DNA of 64,000 nucleotides. Origin: Gordius sp. MW1 (lineage: Eukaryota > Nematomorpha > Gordioida > Gordea > Gordiidae). Each line of letters opens with the position of its first letter. Within the stretch, counting starts at the first letter, position 1. This document shows positions 1-10,500 of this stretch, piece by piece. Under the pieces are notes generated by a model. That model saw nothing but the letters and a program-made list of their open reading frames with translations. It was not told where the DNA came from and did no database searches. A program made the position numbers and the translations under genes. The stretch is from NCBI GenBank assembly GCA_964036665.1, contig OZ038526.1:9176001-9240000 (forward strand), in the 5' to 3' direction.

Positions 1-1007
1 GTTCTGGAAGCTGCTCAACACTTAACCTTTCACAATATATTGATTCAATATTACCAATTACTCAGTGATCTTTCACAATCAAACCACGAGCAAACTGATG
101 ATTTTGAAGAACATCACGAAATTAATGACCTTAAAAAAGATATTTGTACCACCCTCAAGTCAAAATTTCTAATCACTCAACTGCCACATTTTTATACCCA
201 AATTATCGCCAACTCAGGATGATCCCCCCAAATGAGCGAGTAGGCGTAATTAATGAAATACGATCCACACTAGCGTCTAAGAATTTTTTGGTTCTGCAAC
301 TGATATTGAAAATTATGCGGCAAGTAGTAGTGATAGTCAGCCTCAAAAAAAAGACAAAAAAGCAATTAGCATACATTTTAATATGTATATATATTTTTAC
401 ATAAAATAAATTATTTAATTTATATTTTAAAATAGTTAATCAATGGGAAGATGAGCGGGAAGAAGGTAAAGCCCCCGGTGAAATCTCAATTTACCTTTCG
501 TTAAAAAATGAAGATTGAAAATATGATTCAAAAAAAGATTTGCTGAAATGGTGGGTTTCATATCAAACAGTCCTGCTAAGGCTTTATAAGCTGGCAAATA
601 AAGTTTTAGTAGCTATACCTGCTACCTCTACCACTTCGGAAAGAAATTTCTTGGTGGCTGGAAGAACATTAGAAGAAAGAAGAACGCGAATTGAACCAGA
701 AAATTTAGATTCTTTATTATTTTTATATGATAATATGGAATTAGTCAAATAAAATTTTATATTTATTTCAGGTCTATTAAAATTGCTATATCTTATTTTT
801 ATGTATTTTAAATATTATCATCAATAAAAAGTTCTGTTCGTAAAATTTTAATTTAAAAATTTCGGATCCGATCGGATTTAGATTTTAAAAAACTCGAATC
901 GGATCAGATGATGATTTTACAAAACTTGGACCGGATGGGATATAAAATTTTTCAAAAACCCCTCGGATCGGATCGGATCAAAAAAATTTGATCCGTGCAC
1001 ACCTCTA
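1..1007 (+). mobile_element. hAT transposon, left part cut off by window edge
   Basis: The right part of a hAT-superfamily DNA transposon. Broken transposase frames lie at about 40-404 and 540-752, then a non-coding right end in which GGATCGGATC-like words recur from about 865 to 985. It ends in GTGCACACCTCTA at 1007, whose reverse complement TAGAGGTGTGCAC is the start expected of this hAT type and resembles the ends of other elements in the window. The left end and the target-site duplication cannot be checked because the element starts before the window. Stops between the coding blocks show that it is inactive. Confidence 0.75.
540..752 (+). pseudogene. hAT transposase C-terminal dimerisation region (remnant)
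   Basis: A 70-residue open stretch carries the conserved C-terminal dimerisation motif of hAT transposases: a PATS-x-x-SER-N-F core (PATSTTSERNF) at about residues 22-32, then a G-x-x-L-E-E-R-R-T-R-I segment and the usual NLDSLLFLYDN block near the end. Only this C-terminal part reads cleanly; the upstream frames at 40-404 look like the preceding acidic part of the same protein but are interrupted. This is a decayed transposase, not a host gene. A domesticated gene is unlikely given the stops and the intact transposon end just downstream. Confidence 0.8.
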
Positions 1008-1554
1008 GGGGATAGCTAGGCGAGATTAAAAAGACCGGCCTCTCTACACGACAAACTCCAACAAACTTTTCATATTTTAAGTCAATTAATAATACCGGAA
1101 TATGCTGTTGGTTTATATTACTAAATAAAAGTGGGCTTATTTATTAAGCAACCAAAGAATGGTCAATTTAATAATATAACGTTACCTATAGCACGAAACA
1201 TTAAAAACACATTTTTTGTTAGGTACAATTTTGATGAATTCAAAATATGTATTTAACTTTAAATCACATACATACAAGGTTACTAATAATTTTAAGCCAT
1301 TATATATAACATAATACAATACGAAGGTTATGATCATATATAAAGAGAATAATAGTATTAATATTCGTTGAATAAATATAATCAAATACATAAATTACGT
1401 CATATATATGTTTTTAGGGATGGTTTGATAAGCGAGCGCAAATACTATTATATAAATTATACAATAGCGGAAAAACTGTGGGGGATATTGCATTTTCTTG
1501 GAGGTGTAAAGAAGTCAAATTTTCTTATTTGTAGTCTGACACACATTAGATTAA
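1008..1554. other. Follistatin 3' flank, no gene seen
   Basis: AT-rich sequence between the hAT right end and the follistatin stop codon. It probably holds the follistatin 3' UTR on the minus strand. I see no convincing domain, TE end or RNA gene here. Confidence 0.4.
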
Positions 1555-4500
1555 CTAGATTTGTTCCCTGTAAGTATCGTTAATAATTTGATTGACTGTC
1601 AGGTTAGACTTAAATTTCAGCACACTCTCTTTGAAGCTCGGCATTACCATATCAACGATGCAATGGCCGAGGTGAATGGCTTCGATGTAGGAACCCTTAG
1701 TACAGGATTCATTTTGCATGACGCACCAGTCGTCATAAGTTTTAAGGTTGGAACCGCATATACGAAAACCGCTCTCCAAACACCCTGATTGACAATCCAA
1801 GCAACGCACATTAGTAACGGCAGTTTGGTCCTCTAGACACGTTTGCTGGTCTGGACATATAACATTGTCCGAACAATTTCGCACTCCTATCCCCGGCAAG
1901 TACGAATTTATAAAACCCATCAGCAAAAAAACGTACATTGTTAAGTGTGAAAAAGTGGGGTCAACTTACTTTTGCAAGTTCCTTCGTAACCTATACCGAT
2001 ATTCTTGCCAGTTTCGCAATTGGCCCGACGCAGGCTACACATGCTGTTATAGGTAACGTTGTCAGTACCACAAATTTCTCTAAAAGCCATAGTTTCATTG
2101 GCGCTGCATATGTTTTCGCAACTAATACAGTGCGGTAAGGTATTTTGATCCGGCACGCAGTATTTGCCATGCGGACACGTGATTTCTTTGCACGAATCTG
2201 TTGACAAAAAACAAACATTTAATATAATTAATCACTCTTTTGTTATGGGTATTTAATTCCAGGATCTATTTATGACAAATGAGAGGTTAGAGACAGTGGC
2301 GTAGCTAGCGAAGGTCCAAGGCTCCCCCCAGAGCAAAATCCAAGCCCTTTCGGCCACCCCCCCCCCAAAAAAAGGGACCACTTATTTAATATATCGTAAT
2401 TAAACTAATATTATTGTTTTTATTAAATAGATGTTTCAAATGACTTATTTATATTAAATTTCGGTTTGTTATTTATTAACATGGATTGAAAAAAGTGGGC
2501 AATTAAAACTTAACATGTTTGAAAAGTTCCAGGTAACAGCTATCAAATAAGTAAGGTATTGGGATTGGGGCAATACCAAAGTGTTATAAATAAACTCGGG
2601 CCTTCGGCCCTCGTGGGAAGGGGGAGAAGGGAAGGGAAGAGGGGAAGGGAAGAGGGGAAGGGAAGGGGGGACGACTCATCTGTACTTCGTATAAATGTAT
2701 CATATTTGCTATGCAATTTATGGGCGAGAAAGGTGGGAAGGGGCGAGAATGCCTATAGGGGGGTATTAAATGCCTAATGATTAATAAATTATTTATACAA
2801 ATTTTCCATTATAGGCAAAATGTAATAACGGCAAAATGTAATATAGGCAAGGGTTAGATTTAGTGTTTGCATCTAGTTGCGTATTACATTAGTTTTTATG
2901 GCCTTTAGTGATTATGGGTCTAACAAACATTATATTATAAAACAACACAATGTTAAGAATTTGCAGAATTGTTGGGAGAAATTTTTTGTTGAATTTGAAC
3001 AATTTTTAATTAAAAAAATCAAAAATTTGGCCAATGGTCACTTTTTCTCTATTGGTCAGTACCCACAGATACTCTATAAGTCAATGATAGCCAAAAAAAC
3101 GGAAAAAAAAATTTTCGAAACACATTTTGGCCAATGGTCATTTTTTTCCATTGGTCAGCAGCCAGGACACGGTAAAAGTGGATATAAATTCATAATAGTA
3201 AAAAAAAACGAAAAAAAAATTTCGAATCACATTTTGGCCAATGGTCATTTTTTTCCATTGGTCAGCAGGCAGGACACGGTAAAAGTGGATATAAATTTAT
3301 AATAGTCAAAAAAAAACGAAAAAACAATTTTCGAATCACATTTTGGTCAATGGTCATTTTATTCCATTGGTCAGCAGCCTGCGGACGGCCAAAAAGTCAT
3401 AATAGCAATGGTAGGAACAGGAACAATCATAATAGTCAAAAAAAACGAAAAAAATAATTTCGATTCACATTTTGGCCAATGGTCATTTTTTCCATTGGTC
3501 AGCAGCCAACGGACGGCCAAAAAGTCATAATAGCAATGGTAGTAACAGGAACAATCATAATAGTAAAAAAAAAACGAACAAATAAACTCGGATTCACATT
3601 TTGGCCAATGGTCATTTTTTTCATTGGTCAGCAGCCAGCGGACGGCCAAAAAGTCTTATTATCAATGATAGTAACAAGAACAATCATAAGAGTCAAAAAA
3701 AACTCCGGGATTCTAACCCCAAAACTAGTTAAATTGCATAGCAATTAGAAGTAAACATCTTTTATTTATGTTTATTATATAACATTGGTCAGCAGCCAGC
3801 GGACGGCCAAAAAGTCATAATAGCAATGGTAGAAACAGGAACAATCATAATAGTCAAAAAAAAACGAAAAAAATAATTTCGATTCACATTTTGGCCAATG
3901 GTCATTTTTTTCATTGGTCAGCAGCCAGCGGACGGCCAAAAATTCTTATTATCAATGATAGTAACAAGAACAATCATAAGAGTCAAAAAAAACTCCGGGA
4001 TTCTAACCCCAAAACTAGTTAAATTACATAGCAATTAAAAAGTAAACAACTTTTATTTATGTTTATTATATAACTAGTTAAATTGCATAGCATTAAAAGT
4101 AAACAACTTTTATCTATGTTTATTATATAACAAAAACTAGTTAAATTGCATAGCAATTAAAAGTAAACAACTTTTATTTATGCTTATTATATAACTAGTT
4201 AAATTGCATAGCAATTAAAAGTAAACAACTTTTATTTATGTTTATATAATAGATAATTTAACAAATCTTATATATAACACAGCGAGGGAGATAGAGATGA
4301 GGGGTGGGGCACCTCTTATGCATAGCAATTAAAAATAACACAGCGAGGGAGATAGAGATGAGGGGTGGGGCACCTCTTTCTCATGCATAGCAATTAAAAA
4401 TCGATAACCTAATATACCCAATGCAAATAGATAGGGTAACGGACAACGGACAACGGACAACCAAAAACGAGCCCATAAATTGCATAGCAATTAATAGTCG

Positions 4501-7500
4501 CTATATAGTTTTAACAATGGTATCATTTAACAAACATTAACATTATTCTTGTAAAAATACCCGCTCCATTTTTTGGCTTTAATTGATTTTTACAAATTCA
4601 CTATATACGCCATATAATTTTATGTAGCCTTAATTTTAGTATAATATTTTTAATTACAGAATTTCGTTGTTATTTAACTATATGCAATTTTCATTACAAA
4701 TAAAAAATATTTTTTTGTGGGTAATTTCGCTTAGAGACCTGCACGGCCCCCAATATTTTGCTTTAAAGGAAATACTGGGCTCGGGCCGCGTAGATATAAG
4801 TAAGGCCCGCGAGCCCTTTATAAAATCACAGCGATTTTTTTGTTAAAAAAGTATAAATAAAGGTGTGTTTTTATGATGTTTACATTAATTTATAATTATT
4901 TAATGTTTATTAAATCGACAATGAAAATTGAATTATATTTTTCTCGTTATTCATTAACCAATATTACTGCTCATTTCAAACTGATAAGTGTTAATTAGAA
5001 ACATAGACATGTTCCACTCCAATTATACCCTTTAAATATCTATAAACTGTAGAGTAGGCTAATTAATATTTAGATAAGTATAATTTTTTACATGGTTATT
5101 GTTAACATCTATAACATATATATATTGTTTATTTAATAAAAAAAACATTACAATCGAAAATCAAAAGATGCGAAATAAAATGTTTTATATACGATCTCAG
5201 GTTCGGTTTGCTTAGTGGGCCTGGTCTATCACATTGTTTTGATATGTCAGAACCCTGCCCTAGGTTTATATTTGTAATGGGGGGGGGGGGGACGGTGGGC
5301 TGAATGAGGCCTTTTGATTCGCATGCTCATGTGAAAGTCAAAGGATTTAAGATTTGTGAATCTATTAGTGATATAAACTTAAAAGGTACGAGTCCAATGA
5401 ATATGGAGAAGGAACTTTAAATGGCTATGGAACATTTTCTTAAATCGCCATTGACCCCTCCCCACTTTAAAATTAAAGTTCAGCCCCCCCCCCACCCCGA
5501 AAGAGACCTGCAAAATCGATTTTTTAAGGCCCGGCCCGGGCCCGGATTTTAAAATGGGAAATCAGGCCCGGCCAGGGCCCGAATTTTAGCATCTTTAAAA
5601 TCAACCCGGGCCCGGCCCGGAATTTTTATAATTGCAGGAACAGGAATTTTACAAACTTAATTTTGGTAAAATTTTCAATTAAAAAATAAAACACACATAA
5701 TAAAATTATAAATCGATAATTAAACTATTTTGATGTAAAAATGAGGCATCAAAAATTTCCGTGTTTAAATTTGTTCTCCGGTCTTCATAAATCCTGCCCG
5801 CTGGCAAAAACCACCTCTCACTCAAGGCAGATGAAGCAGTGTCGAAAAACTTTAAAACAAGGGAGCTAAGTGCTAGAAATTGACCACTGTGGTCTTTCCA
5901 CTACGCCTTTGGAATTCGAATCATTCGATTCGGATTCGAAAATTTTATTTGAAAAAATATTCGATTCGATGGATTCGAATTCGATTCGAAAAACTTTTTA
6001 AGATTCGAATTCGATTCGAATTTTTTTAAAAAGTTTTTTGATTTCTAATCTAAATCAGTATCAAAATTATTTAAATTGTCTCTAATTTAAATTTCGCCTG
6101 CATAGCATTAATTAGAGTTTTAATTGCTATGCAATTTATGGGCTCGCTTTTTGTTGTCCGTTGTCCGTCCGTCCAACGTTCTGAATTGCTGGTTCGATAC
6201 CCGGAGAGGGCAAATTTTTTTTTTTAAATTTAATATATATATTGTTCTTGTTAATACCATTGATACTGTGACTTTTTGACCGTGTCCTGGCTACTGGACA
6301 ATGGAAAAAATGACCATAGGCCAAATTATAATTCAAATTTTTTTTTTCGTTTTTTGAATTTGTATATTAGGTTAATGATAATTACCCCATGCCCTCCCCT
6401 AGAAGGGCCTATGCCTCTACTGATATGGGTCCCTGGCCCCCCGGCCCTACAAAAGCCTATGCCTCTACTGATGTGGGTTCGAATCCCGGCGAGGGCAGAT
6501 TCTTAATTGCTGGTTCGATACCCGGAGAGGGCAAAAAATTTTTTCTTAATTAAATTAATATATTGTTCTTGTTAATACCATTGATAATATATCTATTTAG
6601 TTTCGGTACTCGTACAACGTTTTATTACCCTGTTTTATTATAAATTTTAAATGTTTATGTATATAAAAAAATCTCGGGATATATTATCCATATCAAAATG
6701 TATTAATTATAGTTTAATGATTTATGTTAAAGTTTAATGGATAAGTACAAAAATAATAATAAACATTAAATAATAGTTGACGTATGTTAGCAAAAATATT
6801 GGAAATTTTTTTTGAAGTTGAACCCCATATTCTATGTATAGTGCTACTTTTATATTTTGTGTATACTTACAAAATTTATATTTAGTGATCGGGGAAAATA
6901 ACTAATTTGCGGAAAGATGAAAACAGCTTAATTATTTTCGTCTTTTATATTTAAAATAACGATCAAGTATAAATAATTTTTCCTTTTTAAAGATTCAATT
7001 CGAATTTTAGAATCTCACCAGGTAAATATTCAATTCGAAATCTAGACCTCAGGATTCGAAATTTCGAATCGAATTCGAATCAATCTCGAATCGTATTTCC
7101 CAGAAGCGTACTTTCCACCATTCCAATATTTCTATTTTTTCTCGTTGATCTTTTACTTTAAGTAGGTGTCAATTTCCATTACTTTTTAAAATTCTTTCTG
7201 AATATTTTCAGCTATTAGGAGTAGATTTTTTTTTTCCATACTTGTATATTAGAAAAAGCGCAAAATAAATGAATCAATAACTTGTAATTAATTAATTTTT
7301 TGTAATTATTGGTTTAAACAAAATAAAAGACTACTTAGGCTATTTCCAAATAATTCAGGGCCGGGCCTATAATTTATGAATTAGGCCCGGCCCGTCCCGG
7401 AATTTTAAATCCGGGCCTGGCCTTGGCCCGCCCGTGCAGGTCTCTACACCCCACCAAGGGAAAATGTTAGCTACGCTACTGTAGAGTAAATTATTCCTAT

Positions 7501-10500
7501 AGACTAGTTCATGGGCGTAGCTAGCATTGAAATTAGAGGGGGGCAAAAATGGTTTAGGGAGGGGCAATAATGATTTAGGAACGGGAAAAATGAGCTTTTT
7601 TTTGAAATTTTAGTCATTATTTTAATAAATATCAACAAAATTTTGGATTTAGAGGGGGGCAGCCGCCCCTTCCTGCCCCCCCCCCCCTGGCTACGTCCAT
7701 GGACTTGTTAAAGTTATCATGGCATATGTTCTAAATGGTAAATTGGTTACTAATTTATCCCCCATTTTTAAACACTACTATATTTACAGACTAAACAAAT
7801 TAAATTGGTAAATATACAAGGTAGATAGGCTAAGAAGATCTATTATTATAAATTTGAATCATATATACAAGAAAACTGAATAAATTTTAAATAATTTATA
7901 GATAGCGCGAAATTCATTAAACCAGTTTTATAACATATTTTATTTTTTTAATTATTGATATTTGAAAATTTAATGAATATTATTTTTTTAAATAACTATT
8001 TTAAAAAAATTATAATTTTTATTACTTTTTCTACATATATCAGAAGGCGGAAAAAGAGGTACACCTTTTTCGCGTTGAAGAGCAATATATTTCCTTAGAA
8101 AATAACTATTTTATAAAGTAAATGGTTTTCAGGAACAAATTTTTTTTCAGGCACAATTATAAGTATTGCACTCTTTTACTTATGATTTATATTAAATAAT
8201 CACCCCTCCCCCCGTCCTAGGGCAAAGCCGTTGCAATATTTAAATAAGATCTATTAAAAGCCATGCTTGCATGGGCGTACCCAGGGGGGGGGGGGGAAAG
8301 GGGGGGGGGGCGGCTGTCCCCCCCCCTAATTTAAAAAAAATTTAATACAAAAATCCTTAGAAATTAAAAAATATGTTTTGCCCCCCCCCTAATTAGCCGG
8401 GGGGGAGTTGCCTTTTTTTTTGGTCGCCGAAAAATTTTTGGTTAGTCGAGACCTTGTTTTTTTTTGCTCTCAGGAAAATTTTTCGATAGTCGAGACCATT
8501 TTTTTTGCTCACAGAAAATTTTTCGAATAGTCAAACAAAAATTTTTTGTTAAAATCTGCCCCCCCCCTAATTCAAAACCTGGGTACGCCCATGCATGCAT
8601 ATATTGATGATATAAAATAGAATATAGGTGAAGCAGACTAAAAAAATTACTTTTACACTCTCCATAGTATTCTAGCTCCACATTTTTTCCATTCATGCAC
8701 CTTTCAAGAAGCAGGTCACAGGTGCTGGTATAGGTGCGGATGTCGCTTCCACACAATGGTCCGGATATCTTCATTTCATCCGTGCAGTTTGGGTCACACA
8801 GGCATTCGGGAAATCCTTGGTCGTCCAGTACGCACTTTTTATTCAAAGGACATGAGACGGTCGAACAGTTAGCTTAAAAAGTAAGTCAATTCTTAGGATA
8901 TCACCAAGAGGTTTGGTAAAAATGAAAAGATATTTCAAATGTGTAGCAGCTTATTTGATGCCTAGGCTAGACTTATGAGCAAGGCTTTTAATAATATACC
9001 CCGCGTTGGGGAAATAACTCACTATGACATCGTTGACAATTGGGGGCCCCGGTGTTCTCGACGAAGTTCCACAAAAACAATCTGTCGGTGTTGAGTCCTT
9101 TCACCGTGTAAGCCACAGAAACGGAATTTATAGAACAACACTCCTCCTTATTCTTAGCGTGCATTATGAAATCGCGACACAACTGATCGGAATCTTGGTA
9201 ACTCCAGCACAATTCACCTTACAAACAGAAATGTTCAACGTTTTTAGGCATTTGATTAATCTAATGATAACTAATAAATTATAAAAAAGCTATATAAACT
9301 CTAATCTAAATTTGATTTGCAATCCATAAATTCATCACATTTATAGGTATCATATGGATAGTGTGCTTCATAAAATTTAAGGTTTATATTAGGGTTTAAA
9401 GTTAATAATGTTATTGATTGCTATGCAATTATTTATATAAATTATCCATAAGATTAATAAAATTTCCACTCTTTATATTTTATGAAGCGTTCTTAAACCA
9501 TTATGATCAATTAAATATATGATTTATTAAGATGTGGCGTAGGAGGGGGGGGGGGGGTTAGGGTTAGAACCCCCCCCCCTTCATTGACAATATTTTCCCT
9601 CTTTATTCCGAATTATATATGGAAAACTCAATAATATTAATAGGAGTCTTGTTAGTGTTGCGCTTATAAAAATAAAAAATTACAGATTCAATTTTAGATA
9701 AAAATCTATTAATTTTACGACTATGTACAAAAATTTTCGGTCCTTAGTACGCGTTTCAAAATGGAAAAATTTAATTCCTAATAACTTTCTAAAATAGAAG
9801 AGGAAGATGCTGATACAAGCCAAGTTTTAGTAATATATTTTATTTTTATAAGGGTTAAGCATGCTTAATTAAACTTACTTTAGGATATCTTGCTTTTAAA
9901 AATTGTAAATGTTAAAATTACTAAAGAAGAGGATAATAATAAAAAATTAATAGAAATAATAATTAATACTCAAAATGAATGATAACTTTACAAAGCGTTT
10001 TGCACGCTTTATTCATGCATACTTTGATATTAAAATTACTTTAAAATCTCTTTTCTTTGGAAACTCAGTGTGCTTATTTTATAGTTGAGATTGATATAAT
10101 CGAATTGAACTAAGAATTAATAATTCTCATGGTTTAGTAAATTGATTTTATAGGTCTTCTTTGAGATGATGATGATATAGCCAACTTTATTAAAGCAAAT
10201 GTAGTTGACATCAAAAAGTTAAAGCCATAAAATTCTGGCCTGCTACAATAGCCGGGAATATATGGGCTTTTTGTTAATAAAACGGATAGGGCTTGGAAAG
10301 GCTTTTAGGTAACCAAGCGGGCTTGTGCCGGGCCTAGCTTAAAGTAGGCCCCCTGCTTCGCCCAGCAAAATTAAAGTTATTTAATTTTTTAATATATAAA
10401 TACGGTGTGTTATTATAAAAGTTCGCAGATTTTATAATTAATTAATTTTTGCGATAATTATTTAATCAGTAACTATTTTTCCTCGTCATTTATTCATAAA

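Larger units (their letters stand above)
5911..7100. mobile_element. Nested element with TTCGAATC-rich ends
   Basis: Both ends are dense in ATTCGAATTCGATTCGAAA-type words (5911-6030 and 6990-7095), and the outermost bases (CTTTGGAATTCGAATC and the reverse complement of GAATCGTATTTCCCAGAAG) are alike. I take it as a DNA element inserted in the 5501-7446 element. I could not find a matching target-site duplication, so the exact ends are uncertain. Confidence 0.45.
5501..7446. mobile_element. hAT-type non-autonomous element with nested insertions
   Basis: Ends are AAGAGACCTGCA (5501) and TGCAGGTCTCTA (7446), inverted, each followed inward by GGCCCGG-type GC words. Flanks are CACCCCGA (5493-5500) and CACCCCAC (7447-7454), a 6/8 match consistent with an aged 8-bp hAT target duplication. 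About 1.95 kb long, but more than 1.2 kb of this is later insertion: a TTCGAAT-rich element (about 5911-7100) and, inside it, SINE-like repeats (6119-6600). No transposase frame is left. Confidence 0.65.

Noticed and set aside
3371-3748. Open frames of 89-92 aa on both strands
   Set aside because: They run through the tandem SINE-tail array and repeat its sequence; no protein family.
3025-4260. CRISPR-like array of repeats
   Set aside because: Eukaryotic context, no constant repeat with unique spacers, no cas genes; units are SINE-tail derived.
6476-6500. GGGTTCGAATCCCGGCGAGGG as a tRNA gene
   Set aside because: The T-arm-like part is clear but no D-arm, anticodon arm and full acceptor stem can be assembled around it; it occurs within a dispersed repeat.
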